Shown: positions 41,201-51,058, numbered from the stretch's first letter. The stretch is DNA of 64,000 bases from Halogeometricum limi (GCF_900115785.1 NZ_FOYS01000003.1:62001-126000); one strand, 5' to 3'. A program made the numbers and translations. Notes: generated by a model from the letters alone, not told the origin.

Positions 41201-42583
41201 ATGATTAGCAGACAGTTCCTCCGAGAGAACCCCGAGACGGTTCGGGAGGCACTCGAAAAGAAGGGGATAGACGACGTGGACCTCGACCACGTTCTCGACG
41301 TCGACGACGAGTGGCGGTCGCTGAAGAAACAGGGCGACGAACTCAGACACGAGCGAAACGAGACCTCCTCGAAGATTGGCGAACTGAAGGCCGCGGGGAA
41401 AGACGAGGAGGCTCAGGAGGCCATCGACCGGTCCCAAGAACTCAAAGCGGAGTTGGCCGACGTCGAAGACCGAACGGACGAACTCGAAGCCGAGTTGGAG
41501 GAGCGACTCCTCGAACTGCCGCAGATTCCGCACGAGGACGTCCCCGTCGGCGCGGACGAGACCGAGAACGTCGAACGCCGTCGCGAGGGCTTCGAGAACC
41601 TGCGCGAGTTACCCGACGACGTCGTCCCTCACTACGACATCGGTGAGGAACTCGACATCCTCGACTTCGAACGCGGCGCGAAAGTGACCGGCGGCGGGTT
41701 CTACTTCGCGAAGGGCGAGGGGGCGCGTCTCGAACACGCTCTCGTGCAGTTCATGATGGACGTCCACCGCGAACAGGGCTACGTGGACGTGTTCCCGCCG
41801 ATTCCGGTGAACTCGCGGTCGATGGTCGGCACCGGCCAGTTCCCGAAGTTCACCGACGACGCCTACCGCCTCGGCGCGTCGAACGAGGACGAGTGGGACG
41901 ACGACGACCTGTGGCTCTTACCGACGGCGGAGGTGCCCGTCACGAACATGTACCGCGACGAGATTCTGCTGGACGACGACCTGCCGGTGAAGCATCAGGC
42001 GTACACGCCGAACTTCCGCCGCGAGGCCGGCGAACACGGCACCGAGACGCGAGGCATCGTCCGCGTCCACCAGTTCAACAAGGTGGAGATGGTAAACTTC
42101 GTCCGCCCGGAGACGTCGTACGAACGCTTCGACGAACTCGTCGACGAGGCCGAAGAGGTGCTTCGCCGCCTCGAACTCCCGTACCGCATCCTCGAGATGT
42201 GTACGGGTGACCTCGGCTTCACGCAGGCGAAGAAGTACGACATCGAGGTGTGGGCGCCCGGCGACGACATGGACGAGGGTCCCGAGGAGGGCGGCCGGTG
42301 GCTCGAAGTGTCGTCGGTGTCGAACTTCGAGGACTTCCAGGCCCGACGCGCCGGACTGCGATACCGACCCGAGCGCCACGAGGCGGCCGAGTACCTCCAC
42401 ACGCTGAACGGGTCGGGTCTCGCTATCCCGCGCGTCGTCGTCGCCATCCTGGAGTACTACCAGAACGACGACGGGACGGTCACCGTCCCCGAGGCGCTCC
42501 GTCCGTACATGGGCGGACTGGAGACCATCGAGGGAACTGAACCCATCGGTGAGTCGGCCGTCGGCGCGGGCAAGAAGGACTGA
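41201..42583 (+). CDS. serS: Seryl-tRNA synthetase
   Basis: A 460-residue class II synthetase that charges tRNA-Ser. The N-terminal coiled-coil arm (about residues 28-105, KKQGDELRHERNETSSKIGE and ELADVEDRTDELEAELEER) binds the long variable arm. Motif 2 is QAYTPNFRREAGEHGTETRG and motif 3 NGSGLAIPRVVVAILEYYQN. Catalytic region complete. It is the usual archaeal/bacterial form, not the rare methanogen type. A TATA-like GTTTTG at 41171-41176 precedes ATG 41201 by 30 bases. Confidence 0.95.
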   Translation: MISRQFLRENPETVREALEKKGIDDVDLDHVLDVDDEWRSLKKQGDELRHERNETSSKIGELKAAGKDEEAQEAIDRSQELKAELADVEDRTDELEAELEERLLELPQIPHEDVPVGADETENVERRREGFENLRELPDDVVPHYDIGEELDILDFERGAKVTGGGFYFAKGEGARLEHALVQFMMDVHREQGYVDVFPPIPVNSRSMVGTGQFPKFTDDAYRLGASNEDEWDDDDLWLLPTAEVPVTNMYRDEILLDDDLPVKHQAYTPNFRREAGEHGTETRGIVRVHQFNKVEMVNFVRPETSYERFDELVDEAEEVLRRLELPYRILEMCTGDLGFTQAKKYDIEVWAPGDDMDEGPEEGGRWLEVSSVSNFEDFQARRAGLRYRPERHEAAEYLHTLNGSGLAIPRVVVAILEYYQNDDGTVTVPEALRPYMGGLETIEGTEPIGESAVGAGKKD

Positions 42584-42700
42584 CTGCGCCGCGATAGTTC
42601 GAGCTTAATCCGACGTTTATCGCCGAAATCGGTCGAAATTCGGCTGTACTCGCGGTCACGGACGACCCCCTACTTGTCCCCGGAGGCCGACGGCGAGTGT

Positions 42701-42745
42701 ATGGAAGACGTGACTCGTCTGTTCGATATCGGGGGGTCGCCGTGA
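42701..42745 (+). CDS. Possible 14-residue peptide gene overlapping the next start
   Basis: ATG 42701 opens MEDVTRLFDIGGSP, stopping at 42743-42745 with a GTGA overlap onto the GTG start of the 88-residue gene. The 4-base overlap is the same as in other coupled genes here. The peptide may be a real leader or an accident; no other support. Confidence 0.25.
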   Translation: MEDVTRLFDIGGSP

Positions 42746-43008
42746 CGCCCCTCTCTCACGACGCGCCGTGGCGAACGGTCGGCCGACATCGGTTCGACGC
42801 GCCGGACGAACTGGACGCGACGCTCGCCACGTCGCTCCGTTCGAACGGGGCGACGGACACTCGACTCCGGGGTATCGACTCCGAAGAGGCGGAGAACCTG
42901 CTGACGTCGGCACGCGACGCCGACGTCGAACTGGAGGTTCACGTCTACATCGACGACCGACTCGTCCGCATCGACACCGACGGCGTCGTCGCGGTCAGAG
43001 ACGAGTAG
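42742..43008 (+). CDS. Small hypothetical haloarchaeal protein
   Basis: An 88-residue acidic protein starting at GTG 42742 (MTPLSHDAPWRTVGRHRFDA). Ends ELEVHVYIDDRLVRIDTDGV with a beta-hairpin pattern. The lines DELDATLATSLRSNGATDTR and DSEEAENLLTSARDA suggest helix-turn arrangement. No family assigned. An upstream in-frame ATG at 42697 is possible. Convergent with the SnoaL-like gene 7 bases away. Confidence 0.5.
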   Translation: MTPLSHDAPWRTVGRHRFDAPDELDATLATSLRSNGATDTRLRGIDSEEAENLLTSARDADVELEVHVYIDDRLVRIDTDGVVAVRDE

Positions 43009-43014
43009 CGCATC

Positions 43015-43446
43015 TCACTCGCGGACGAACGTCTCGACCCGTTCGACGCCGTCGTCGCCGAACGTGAACACGTCCGCGAACCGAAATCGCACGTCGCCGT
43101 CGGCGCCGACCAGTCTGCCGCGGGCGACCCACTCGGCGTCGCCCCCGCCCCCGCGCCCGTCCGCATCGCCGTCGACGGCGCGGTAGACGCCCGACAGGTC
43201 GTGCGTCGTGTCCGTCTCGGGACGGTCCGCTCGCATGAAGGAGACGAACGTCTCCCGACCCGAGAACGTTCGGTCGGGTCTGTCGTGGACGAACGCGGGC
43301 GAGAGAAGCGACGAAAGCCGGTCGTAGTCGCCCGCGTCGATGGCGTCGTAGTAGCCGCGAACGGCGGTGACGCCGCTCCGACGCCCGTCCGTTCGGTCCG
43401 TCCGTTCCGCCGCGGCGTCGCCGCGTTCCGAATCCGTCGCGTCCAT
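43015..43446 (-). CDS. SnoaL/NTF2-like protein
   Basis: A 143-residue protein with the alpha-plus-beta cone fold pattern: [20 protein letters not shown] and [20 protein letters not shown], then a closing strand set [20 protein letters not shown]. Such proteins are small-molecule binding or isomerase-like; this one could be a SnoaL-type polyketide or steroid isomerase relative, substrate unknown. A short Gly-rich insert lies around residues 95-101. Start ATG 43446. Confidence 0.72.
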   Translation of the reverse strand: MDATDSERGDAAAERTDRTDGRRSGVTAVRGYYDAIDAGDYDRLSSLLSPAFVHDRPDRTFSGRETFVSFMRADRPETDTTHDLSGVYRAVDGDADGRGGGGDAEWVARGRLVGADGDVRFRFADVFTFGDDGVERVETFVRE

Positions 43447-43577
43447 ACCCCGACAGTCGCCCTCGACGCACCTACGTCCGTCGGCCGCCGCGGGACCGTC
43501 CGCCCGCGTCGTCGCTCCGTCTCTCGCCCTCGGCGCACGACGAACCGCTTTTCTCCGCCCGTCTCCTCCCGCCGAAC

Positions 43578-44117
43578 GTGACCGCCGACACCGACGACGC
43601 CGACACGGCCGACCGGACGTACGCCCTCCACGTCCGGTACGAGGGCGACGACGACCCGGCGAAATGTACCGCCCGGAAACTCGCGAAGTTCGACCTCGCG
43701 GACCTGCACCGCTCGGACCGCGAGACGCCGTACGGCGTCGTGTTGAACCCCCACGCCGAACGCGCACTCTCGCCCGCCGACGCCGACACGGCCAACGTCG
43801 TCGCCCTCGACTGCTCGTGGGAGTCGGCCGGCGAGGCGATGTTCTCACTGCCCGGCGACCACCGTGCGCTCCCCTACCTCGTCGCGGCCAACCCCGTCAA
43901 CTTCGGCCGCCCGATGCAACTCACCACCGTCGAAGCCGTCGCCGCGGCGCTCTGTATCTTCGGCGAGGACGACCACGCGGAGCGAATCCTCTCGAAGTTC
44001 ACGTGGGGGCACACGTTCCTCGAACTGAACGAGGAACCGCTCAGGCGGTACGCGGCGTGCGCGGACTCGACCGAGGTTGTCGAGATTCAGCAGGAGTACC
44101 TCGATAGGGGGGAGTGA
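43578..44117 (+). CDS. Tsr3-like rRNA aminocarboxypropyltransferase (DUF367)
   Basis: A 179-residue SPOUT-like enzyme that transfers an aminocarboxypropyl group from SAM to small-subunit rRNA in eukaryotes and archaea. Motifs: [76 protein letters not shown] (in two runs) and [20 protein letters not shown]. The match to the family is strong along the full length. Start GTG 43578. Confidence 0.92.
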   Translation: MTADTDDADTADRTYALHVRYEGDDDPAKCTARKLAKFDLADLHRSDRETPYGVVLNPHAERALSPADADTANVVALDCSWESAGEAMFSLPGDHRALPYLVAANPVNFGRPMQLTTVEAVAAALCIFGEDDHAERILSKFTWGHTFLELNEEPLRRYAACADSTEVVEIQQEYLDRGE

Positions 44118-44207
44118 GTTTCCGCGAGGCCGTCGCTGTCCCTGTCACCGTTACCCATCGCTGCCGCCGCTGTCACCGTCACCCTCTCGCCGCCGTCGGC
44201 CGCTCGT

Positions 44208-44576
44208 TTACCGCCCCTTCGCCCACGACCCGACCGCACCCGCGAGTGCGCTGTCGACGGCGAAGAGGACGGTGACGAACAGGCCGACGAGGAAGACGCC
44301 CGCCCCGCCGAGGAGGGCACCGAGTGGCCCGCCGGCGAGTCCGAGCGCACCGCCCAGAAGCGACAGGAGGAGCGTCAGCACCAATCCGGAGAGCGACCCG
44401 GCGATGAGACCGTTCCACGCGCCGTTACCGAGCGTTCCGCCGGCGAGGTAGCCCGCGGCGAACCCGCCGACGAGTCCCGCGCCAATCTGGCCGATTACCG
44501 GCACCGAGAGGCCGACGGTCCCGACGACGAGTATCAGGAGGAAGCCGACGCCGACCGCACGCCAGTCCGTGTTCAT
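44208..44576 (-). CDS. Membrane protein, DUF5518-like
   Basis: A 122-residue protein with four hydrophobic segments and glycine-rich loops, starting MNTDWRAVGVGFLLILVVGT. The pattern GFAAGYLAGGTLGNGAWNGLIAGSLSG (residues about 38-64, read in two parts) is typical of the haloarchaeal DUF5518 family, unknown role. Convergent with the Tsr3-like gene and divergent from the GTPase. Confidence 0.78.
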   Translation of the reverse strand: MNTDWRAVGVGFLLILVVGTVGLSVPVIGQIGAGLVGGFAAGYLAGGTLGNGAWNGLIAGSLSGLVLTLLLSLLGGALGLAGGPLGALLGGAGVFLVGLFVTVLFAVDSALAGAVGSWAKGR

Positions 44577-44677
44577 ATCCCGGGGTACGCCGTTCTCACG
44601 GAAAAACCGTCGCCTCGGTTCGGCGTCTCGGGGGTCGCGAGTGACACGTCCTGCCGCGCGACGGCCGAACGGACGCG

Positions 44678-44684
44678 CTTTTAC
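44678..44684 (+). promoter_or_regulatory. TATA-like box of the Nog1-like GTPase gene
   Basis: CTTTTAC 26-32 bases before ATG 44710; leaderless. Confidence 0.55.
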
Positions 44685-44709
44685 CCCTCGACCGAATAGA
44701 GTGTGCAAC

Positions 44710-45684
44710 ATGATTTACGAGTCCCTCCCGACGACGCCGCGGTCGGAGGAACTTGTCGACAAGGCGTTCTCTCGCGCCGCCCGGTCCGGTCGGGCGAAGT
44801 CCGGGTTAGAGGCCCAGGAGTCGATGCTCCAGACCGCCTCCTCTATCCTCTCGGACAACTTAGAGAACGTCGTCACCGAGTGGCCCGACTTCGGCACTGT
44901 CGACCCGTTCTACTACGAACTCGCGGACGCAATCGTCGACGTCGACGAACTCAGACAGAGCCTTTCGGAGGTGACGTGGGCGAGTCGGCAGATAGCCGAG
45001 ATTCGCCGCGAGTACCAGTCGAAGATGCGAAGGGCGGACAGAGACACCGCCAGAAAACACCGAAAGCAGGCGTTCGCCCGCATGGCGGACATCATGGACG
45101 AGATTTCGGGAGACCTCGTACGCATCGGTGCGGCCCGCGACGCGCTGAAGAACCTGCCGGACATCCGCCCGGACGAACCCGCAATCGTCGTCGCCGGCTA
45201 CCCGAACGTCGGCAAGTCCTCGTTCGTCAACCACGTCACCCGCGCGTCGAACGAAATCGCGCGGTATCCGTTCACGACGAAGGGCGTCCAGATCGGACAC
45301 TTCGAGCGCGACCGGATTCGCTACCAGATAATCGACACGCCCGGCCTCCTCGACAGGCCCGAGGAAGACCGCAACGACATCGAGCGACAGGCCGTCAGCG
45401 CCCTCGAACACCTCGCGGACGCCGTCCTGTTCGTCGTCGACGCCAGCGGTGGCTGTGGCTACCCGCTCGACGCGCAGTTGGAACTCCGCGACGCCGTCGA
45501 AGACCGGTTCGCGGAGCGAGACATCCCGGTGCTCACCGTCTGTAACAAGAGCGACGAGTCGACCGACGTCGAGGCCGACTACTACATGAGCGTCGAGACG
45601 GAGGAGGGCGTCGACGACGTCCTCGACGCCGCCGTCGACGCCGTCGCGTGGAGTCCCGACATCCCGCCGTCGCGACAGGAGTAA
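44710..45684 (+). CDS. Nog1-family GTPase, ribosome biogenesis
   Basis: A 324-residue GTPase that in eukaryotes matures the large ribosomal subunit. The N-terminal helical part is MIYESLPTTPRSEELVDKAF through RMADIMDEISGDLVRIGAARDAL, the Nog1 N domain. G1 is GYPNVGKSSF (about residues 162-171), G3 DTPGLLDRP, and G4 NKSD; the C-terminal tail of eukaryotic Nog1 is absent, as in archaea. ATG 44710 follows a TATA-like box. The call is firm for family, with the role inferred from orthologues. Confidence 0.92.
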   Translation: MIYESLPTTPRSEELVDKAFSRAARSGRAKSGLEAQESMLQTASSILSDNLENVVTEWPDFGTVDPFYYELADAIVDVDELRQSLSEVTWASRQIAEIRREYQSKMRRADRDTARKHRKQAFARMADIMDEISGDLVRIGAARDALKNLPDIRPDEPAIVVAGYPNVGKSSFVNHVTRASNEIARYPFTTKGVQIGHFERDRIRYQIIDTPGLLDRPEEDRNDIERQAVSALEHLADAVLFVVDASGGCGYPLDAQLELRDAVEDRFAERDIPVLTVCNKSDESTDVEADYYMSVETEEGVDDVLDAAVDAVAWSPDIPPSRQE

Positions 45685-45734
45685 CGAAGCGTTTCGACGC
45701 GATTGTACTCGGAGTCGGTTCCGTTTTGACGCGC

Positions 45735-46487
45735 TTACTCCGCTTCGTACGTCACCGTGACGGACGCACTGACCGTCACCGGACCGGGTTCGAAGGAGGT
45801 CGAACCGCCGGCGGCGTCAGCTTCCTCGTACGCCCGCGCGTCGACGGGGTAGAACCCGCCGCTGGTCGAAACGCTGTGGACGCCGACGATGCTGAGGTTC
45901 GCCGCGGACGCCAGCGTGTCGGCGTCGGTCTTCGCGGCGTCCATCGCGGCGTTCAACGCCTCCGCGCGCAGGTCGGCCCGCGCCTCGTCGCTGAGCGTGA
46001 AGGCCACCGACTGCACCTGGTCGGCGCCGTTGCCGACGGCGACGTCGACGACTTCACCCGCACGGTCGGGCGAGACTTCGATGGTGTACGCGTGGACGGC
46101 CTGGTAGCCCGTCACGTTCCGGTGTTCCTTGCTGTAGTCGTACTGCGGGTAGATTTGGAAGTATGCCGTCGAGACGTCGTCGTCCGAGACGTTCGCGTCG
46201 CGGAGCGCTTGGCGCATCTGCGCGGCGCGGTCTGCGACCTGCGCGCGCGCCTCGTCTGCCGAGGACGCCGTCGCCGTCACTGCGACGGTGAGCACCGCGA
46301 GGTCGGCGTCGGCCGTCACTTCGCCGTTTCCGGAGACGGTGATGGACCGTCCGAGCGTGCCGTCCGCCTGCTGGTCGTTCTGCACGTTCGCGCCGCCGTC
46401 GGCTTGGAGGGGAGCGAGACACCCGGCCAAGAGGACGAGTGCGGCGAGGGCAATCGGGAGCACCAGCGTTCTGGCTGTTCGTTGCAT
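45735..46487 (-). CDS. SIMPL-domain lipoprotein (DUF541)
   Basis: A 250-residue exported protein. MQRTARTLVLPIALAALVLLAGC is a Sec lipoprotein signal with Cys anchor. The SIMPL/DUF541 domain runs from about residue 47 (RSITVSGNGEVTADADLAVL and TVAVTATASSADEARAQVADRA) to the end (TVSASVTVTYEAE). These form periplasm-like ring oligomers, sometimes linked to oxidative stress or immune signalling homologues. No partner is adjacent; the stop is 50 bases from the GTPase stop (convergent). Confidence 0.88.
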   Translation of the reverse strand: MQRTARTLVLPIALAALVLLAGCLAPLQADGGANVQNDQQADGTLGRSITVSGNGEVTADADLAVLTVAVTATASSADEARAQVADRAAQMRQALRDANVSDDDVSTAYFQIYPQYDYSKEHRNVTGYQAVHAYTIEVSPDRAGEVVDVAVGNGADQVQSVAFTLSDEARADLRAEALNAAMDAAKTDADTLASAANLSIVGVHSVSTSGGFYPVDARAYEEADAAGGSTSFEPGPVTVSASVTVTYEAE

Positions 46488-46566
46488 ACCCACTGTTCGT
46501 CGGCTCGAAGCATCAACTCGCCGTAACGACAAAGAGTTCTTTCAGTTATCGCCCGTACCCCCCGCG

Positions 46567-47871
46567 TCAGGCGTTGCTGACGGCGACGTACCGCACTTCC
46601 ACCCGCACGTCTCGACTGCCGAGCGGACCCAACGGCTCGGGGGCCAGTCCGTCGATGTGCGCCCGGATGTCGTCGGCGACGCGCGGCGGTTGGCCGTCTG
46701 GCGGGTAGCCGACGGTGACGACGACTCGCTCCGGCGTTTGGAACGGGAAGCCCTCGTACACCACGTCCATCGACACCAGCGACGCCTCCGCGGGCAGTTC
46801 GGCCTCGATGGCCTGCTGTGCGTCCGTCTCGAACGTCGACGTCCGGTAGGTGCCGTAGGTGACGCCGACGAGCACCGACGAGAGGAGCAAGAGGACGACG
46901 CCGATAGTCGCCAGTCGGGCGTACGTCGACGAGCGCGCGTCGTCCTCGCGGAACCAGAGGTGGGGGCGGTAGCCCAACTGCCAGAGAACGATGAGAGCGA
47001 CGAAGTTGATAGAGAGCAGATTGACCGAGACGAGCACGAGGGGGCCGAGCATCGCCACCGGTTCGCCCCACGCCAGCGCGATGCCGACGACGGCTATCGG
47101 CGGGACCAACGCCGCGGCTATCATGACGCCGACGAGGACGGACGAGACGCCCGAGGAGAGCGACACCGCACCCGCGGCTCCCGCCCCGAGGGCGATGACG
47201 AGCGACAGCACGTCCGGCGCGAGTCGCTCTCGAACCTCGCTGATGGCGAACACCTCTTCGGCGGTCAGTGGAACCACACCGGAGAGGCGAAGCGCCAGCG
47301 CGAACAGCGACGCCGAGGTGATAGCGATAACGCCGCCGAGCGCCTGCAGTTTCAGTCCGCGGAGCGCGAGTTCTCTGTCGTCGATGACGGTGCCCACGCT
47401 GGCGGCCATCGCCGGACCGACGATGGGAGCGATGACCATCGACCCGACGACGACGGCGGGAGAGTCGAGGAGAACGCCCGCCGTCGCCGTGACGACGCTC
47501 ACGATTATCAGGAGTACGTACGACGGGAGCGGCGGAGCCATGTCGGACGCCGTCGCGTGGAGTTCCTCGCGGGCGATTCGGTCGCCGTTCTCCTCGTCCT
47601 CGTCGTACTGTTCCTCCAGCGCCTCGAATCGCTTCGAGACCACCGTCTGCGCGTCGAGAACGACGGTGTAGGCATCGCGTTCGATGCCTACGTCTCGCAG
47701 GTCCGCTAACACCGGTTCGACCGCGTTCGTCGGGAGCGGAAACGAGACCAGCGCGGTGTAGTCGCGTCCGCTCGTCTCGTCGGAGACGGCGTAATCGATA
47801 CCCTCGTCGTCCAACACCCCGAGAACCGCGTCTCGCTTGCCCGTCGGAATCATCACCTGTACGAGTCGCAC
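46567..47871 (-). CDS. DUF389/TIGR00341-family membrane protein
   Basis: A 434-residue protein. The N-terminal cytoplasmic part (MRLVQVMIPTGKRDAVLGVL to about residue 100) is ACT-like. Five to six membrane segments follow with SPAVVVGSMVIAPIVGPAMA and LALRGLKLQALGGVIAITSA, the DUF389 core, and a C-terminal domain from about residue 320. Function unknown in archaea. Start GTG 47871. It lies 80 bases upstream of the lipoprotein gene on the same strand. Confidence 0.86.
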   Translation of the reverse strand: MRLVQVMIPTGKRDAVLGVLDDEGIDYAVSDETSGRDYTALVSFPLPTNAVEPVLADLRDVGIERDAYTVVLDAQTVVSKRFEALEEQYDEDEENGDRIAREELHATASDMAPPLPSYVLLIIVSVVTATAGVLLDSPAVVVGSMVIAPIVGPAMAASVGTVIDDRELALRGLKLQALGGVIAITSASLFALALRLSGVVPLTAEEVFAISEVRERLAPDVLSLVIALGAGAAGAVSLSSGVSSVLVGVMIAAALVPPIAVVGIALAWGEPVAMLGPLVLVSVNLLSINFVALIVLWQLGYRPHLWFREDDARSSTYARLATIGVVLLLLSSVLVGVTYGTYRTSTFETDAQQAIEAELPAEASLVSMDVVYEGFPFQTPERVVVTVGYPPDGQPPRVADDIRAHIDGLAPEPLGPLGSRDVRVEVRYVAVSNA

Positions 47872-47953
47872 GGTGGAACGTTCCGTGGAGACGAGAAAAA
47901 ACCCGACGACGTTGCCTCGTCCGGTCGTGTCCTCCCCGCGGGACGAACGACGT

Positions 47954-48673
47954 CTACGCGTCGGCGTCGAGTCGTCTCAACACCGGAATCTCCCCGATTC
48001 GCTCTGCTGTCAGTATCGACCAGTCCACGCCGCCCGGCCTCTCGCGCGCCGTCTCCGTCCGAATCGTTCGCTCTGGCGTGCAGACGAGGTCCATCGGCAC
48101 GTCGTGGTCGTCGGGCGTCACCTCCTCGTCGGGGACGACCTGTACCTCGTGCACCGTCGTCGCCACCGTCGTCTCGGCGTCGACGGCACCCAACTCCGCG
48201 AGGACGGCGAACTCCAAATCGGCGTAGCCCTCGCCTTTCCCGACTCTGTCGCCCGATTCGCTGACGGCGACGCTCCCGGAGACGACGAGGTCCGCGTGCG
48301 GCATCTCGTCGGGGCCGACGGCCCGCGCGTACTCGTCGGCGTGCGAGACGGTCGGCGCGCGGTCGTACTCCGCCGGCGGAATCTCGGCGGGGTCGAGTTC
48401 GAGAAACGGTCTCTCCTCGCGGAGACGCGGCGCGGCCAAGAAGACGGTCTTGCCGTCGCGGAGTGCCCGGCGGCGGAGCGGTAACTGTGGCGAATCGGGG
48501 TTACACTTCAGCACCGACGCCGTTCGGTAGGCGTCCGTCTCGACGAGTCTCTCGGCGGCGTCTTCGGCCCCGACGAAGTTGGGGATGCGGCCCCGCGGCG
48601 GGAACGGAAACCGTGCGATGCCGTCCGCCTCCATCCGGTCCCAGACGCGTTCGCGGAGCGACTGCTTGTCCAT
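47954..48673 (-). CDS. 5-formyltetrahydrofolate cyclo-ligase-like protein
   Basis: A 239-residue protein with the MTHFS pattern: RERVWDRMEADGIARFPFPP, VLKCNPDSPQLPLRRRAL, and GKGEGYADLEFAVLAELG (the ATP/folate loop). It would convert 5-formyl-THF to methenyl-THF. Haloarchaea use folate, but such family members also act in thiamin metabolism; the homology in the first 60 residues is weak to my eye. A TATA-like box at 48697-48704 is 24-31 bases before ATG 48673. Confidence 0.82.
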   Translation of the reverse strand: MDKQSLRERVWDRMEADGIARFPFPPRGRIPNFVGAEDAAERLVETDAYRTASVLKCNPDSPQLPLRRRALRDGKTVFLAAPRLREERPFLELDPAEIPPAEYDRAPTVSHADEYARAVGPDEMPHADLVVSGSVAVSESGDRVGKGEGYADLEFAVLAELGAVDAETTVATTVHEVQVVPDEEVTPDDHDVPMDLVCTPERTIRTETARERPGGVDWSILTAERIGEIPVLRRLDADA

Positions 48674-48696
48674 ACGGTCCGTTCTTCGGCCGCGTG

Positions 48697-48704
48697 TTAT
48701 AGTA
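48697..48704 (-). promoter_or_regulatory. TATA-like box of the cyclo-ligase-like gene
   Basis: TACTATAA on the minus strand, 24-31 bases before ATG 48673. Confidence 0.55.
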
Positions 48705-48759
48705 GCATCTGCAACTGTCTAGCTCATCCGACCGCACTCCGCCGTCGGCGGCGACGACG

Positions 48760-49104
48760 CTACTTCCCGACTCTATCCGGGTTCTCGACGCCGTCCAGCA
48801 ACTCGGCGGCGCACTCCAGTATCGTCTCGGCGTCGGCGTTCGCCGCGTCCGCGACTTGCTGGACGTGGACGGCCAACGGCGACAGCAGGTCGTACACTTT
48901 CGCGTCCAGGTCGTCGTCGCTCTCGTCGGCGTGCGCGTGGACGTAGTCGGTCCCGTTCTCGTACTGCACCGCCGCGAAGAACGACTGCGGCCGTTCGACG
49001 TCGTCGCTCAGGAGGGCCGCCGCGTCTCGAAGCGCTTGGTCGAACTCCCCGGACGAAGCGCCCGGTCTCGGCCCGTCGGCGGCGTGGCTGGTACTCTCTG
49101 ACAT
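48760..49104 (-). CDS. Small acidic hypothetical protein
   Basis: A 114-residue protein, low in Cys and Lys, with a helical middle (GEFDQALRDAAALLSDDVER) and LLSPLAVHVQQVADAANADA, then ETILECAAELLDGVENPD. A TATA-like box at 49135-49145 on the minus strand supports ATG 49104. No domain is recognised; homologues in haloarchaea are likely but unnamed to me. Confidence 0.6.
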   Translation of the reverse strand: MSESTSHAADGPRPGASSGEFDQALRDAAALLSDDVERPQSFFAAVQYENGTDYVHAHADESDDDLDAKVYDLLSPLAVHVQQVADAANADAETILECAAELLDGVENPDRVGK

Positions 49105-49263
49105 TCGTCTCTACTGCTCTCTGAACGGTCTCGTTGATAAATGTATCGTAGGACGAGAATGTAGTTCCGAGGCGACAGTTCCTCGGACGGGAGGGACGAC
49201 GATGCGACCGTGGCGCGACACCGCAACGTCAGCGTTAACCGATGCGATAGCGTGCGTTCGCAC

Positions 49264-49884
49264 ATGTTCGAAGACCGCCCGAACTGTCAGGAAGTCGTCC
49301 TCGTCGGGCGTTCCAACGTCGGCAAGTCGACGCTCATGCGCGAGTTGACTGGCCACTCGAAGTTCACGACGGGCAAGAAACCCGGCGTGACGCGGAAGCC
49401 GAACCACTTCGATTGGTCCTCCGAGAAGTTCATGTTCACCGACCTGCCGGGGTTCGGGTTCATGTCCGGCGTCGGCGAGGACCGCCGCGAGGAGATAAAG
49501 ACCGACATCGTCCGGTACATAGAGGAGAACGCCGACGACATCCTCGCGGGCGTCCTCGTCGTCGACGGCAAGAGCGTCGTCGACATCATCGACCGGCACT
49601 CCGGCCCCGACGAGATACCGCACGACGTGGAGATGTTCCACTTCCTGCGCGAACTCGGGATTCCGGTCGTCGTCGCCGTCAACAAGATGGACAAAGTCGA
49701 CGACAGGGACGAACGCCTGAACGACCTCTGTGACCGTCTCGGCCTGATGCCGCCGTGGAAACAGTGGTCCGACGTCGTCGCGCCCATCAGCGCGAAGCGA
49801 GGGAACGTCGACTCGCTGTACGACGCGCTCGGAACGCACTTTCACGAGCAGAAGCGGGACGACCTGTTGAAGTTCGTCAGCTAG
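49264..49884 (+). CDS. engB: EngB-type GTP-binding protein
   Basis: A 206-residue TRAFAC GTPase, related to bacterial YihA/EngB that aids 50S assembly. G1 is [10 protein letters not shown] (residues 13-22 or so), [16 protein letters not shown] covers G3, NKMD is G4 and ISAKRGN G5. Starting at ATG 49264 ([20 protein letters not shown]) gives the family length; an open frame extends further upstream but is unsupported. Ends 4 bases into the convergent receiver-PAS gene. Confidence 0.92.
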   Translation: MFEDRPNCQEVVLVGRSNVGKSTLMRELTGHSKFTTGKKPGVTRKPNHFDWSSEKFMFTDLPGFGFMSGVGEDRREEIKTDIVRYIEENADDILAGVLVVDGKSVVDIIDRHSGPDEIPHDVEMFHFLRELGIPVVVAVNKMDKVDDRDERLNDLCDRLGLMPPWKQWSDVVAPISAKRGNVDSLYDALGTHFHEQKRDDLLKFVS

Positions 49885-50984
49885 TCGAGTCCGGTGAGGT
49901 AGACGCGAACCGAGACGGTCGTAGAAGAGGGGTTGCACGTCGCCAGCGCGGAACTCCCGTCGGGGAGCGTCACCGGGACTTGCGTCGAGATGCCCGCCTC
50001 GATGCCCTTCCGTATCGCCGTCCCGAACTCGGACTGTTCGTCCCACGGAAGGACGTTCCACACCGACTCCCCGACGTCAGTCTCGTCGATACCGAGACGC
50101 TCGCGCGTTCCGCTCACGTAGTCGAGCGTCCCGTCGCCGCTGATTCCGAACATCGGCACGCCGAGGCGGTCCAAGATTCGTTCGAGTTCGTCGATGTGCG
50201 CGCGGTTCGACCGGTCGCGGCCGACGCCGCAGATACCGAACGGTTCGCCCTCCCCGTCGACGAGGAGCGACCCGGTGAACTCGTACGCGCGGGCGTTTCC
50301 GTCGTTCGTCTGCACCGTCGCCTCGATGGTCACGTCGTCGCCGTCGAGGACCGTCGCGATGGCCTCTGCGATGCGCTCTGCGTCCGCGTCGCCGAAGAAC
50401 TCCGTCGGATGCATCGCGGCGATCTCCTCGTCGGTGTAGCCGGTCTGGTCGACCAGCGCCTGGTTCCAGTGGAGGAACCGTCCCGAGGTGTCGAACACGT
50501 AGAACACGTCCTCCATCGCCTCGATGGCGGCGTCGAGGAGCTTTCGGTTGCGCGCGGCCTCTCGGGTCGCCCGCGACGCCGTTATCGACTGCTCGATTCG
50601 CCGCGCCAGCACCTCGAACTGGTCGGTCCCCATCTCCTTTTTCAGGTAGTCGGTCGCGCCCGCACGGAACGCGTCGCCGGCCACCTCCTCGGAGCCTTTG
50701 CCGGTGAAGAGGATGAACGGCAGGTCGGGGTAGTCGGCACGGACGCTCCTGAGGAAGTCGATTCCAGTCTCGTGAGTCATCTCGTAGTCGCTGACGATGC
50801 AGTCGACGTCGTCGGCGTTCGCCTCCATGAACTCGCGTGCCTCGGCCGGGGATTCGGCCGTGTACGTCCGCGCGCGAGGGAGATGCCGTCCGACGAACGT
50901 CGCTGCGGCATCCACGAACGCGCGGTCGTCGTCGACGAAGAGGACTCCCACGTCCGCTTCGACGTCTGGGTCGTGGCCGTTCAC
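49881..50984 (-). CDS. Receiver domain protein with two PAS domains, no kinase domain
   Basis: A 367-residue signalling protein. The receiver (about 10-130) has [10 protein letters not shown], phospho-acceptor D66 in [12 protein letters not shown], and [20 protein letters not shown]; a PAS domain (about 150-250) has [20 protein letters not shown] and a second PAS-like part ends the protein ([20 protein letters not shown]). No HATPase or DNA-binding output is present, so it may be a partner to other kinases. GTG 50984 is chosen; the short region upstream is Arg-rich shadow. Overlaps engB by 4 bases. Confidence 0.85.
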   Translation of the reverse strand: MNGHDPDVEADVGVLFVDDDRAFVDAAATFVGRHLPRARTYTAESPAEAREFMEANADDVDCIVSDYEMTHETGIDFLRSVRADYPDLPFILFTGKGSEEVAGDAFRAGATDYLKKEMGTDQFEVLARRIEQSITASRATREAARNRKLLDAAIEAMEDVFYVFDTSGRFLHWNQALVDQTGYTDEEIAAMHPTEFFGDADAERIAEAIATVLDGDDVTIEATVQTNDGNARAYEFTGSLLVDGEGEPFGICGVGRDRSNRAHIDELERILDRLGVPMFGISGDGTLDYVSGTRERLGIDETDVGESVWNVLPWDEQSEFGTAIRKGIEAGISTQVPVTLPDGSSALATCNPSSTTVSVRVYLTGLD

Positions 50985-51058
50985 GTACGGGTACGCGGGG
51001 GCGACCCTCTTAACTCTCGCAGTTGTCTCACGTCGATTCCCCGGTCGTGTCTTCCGGT

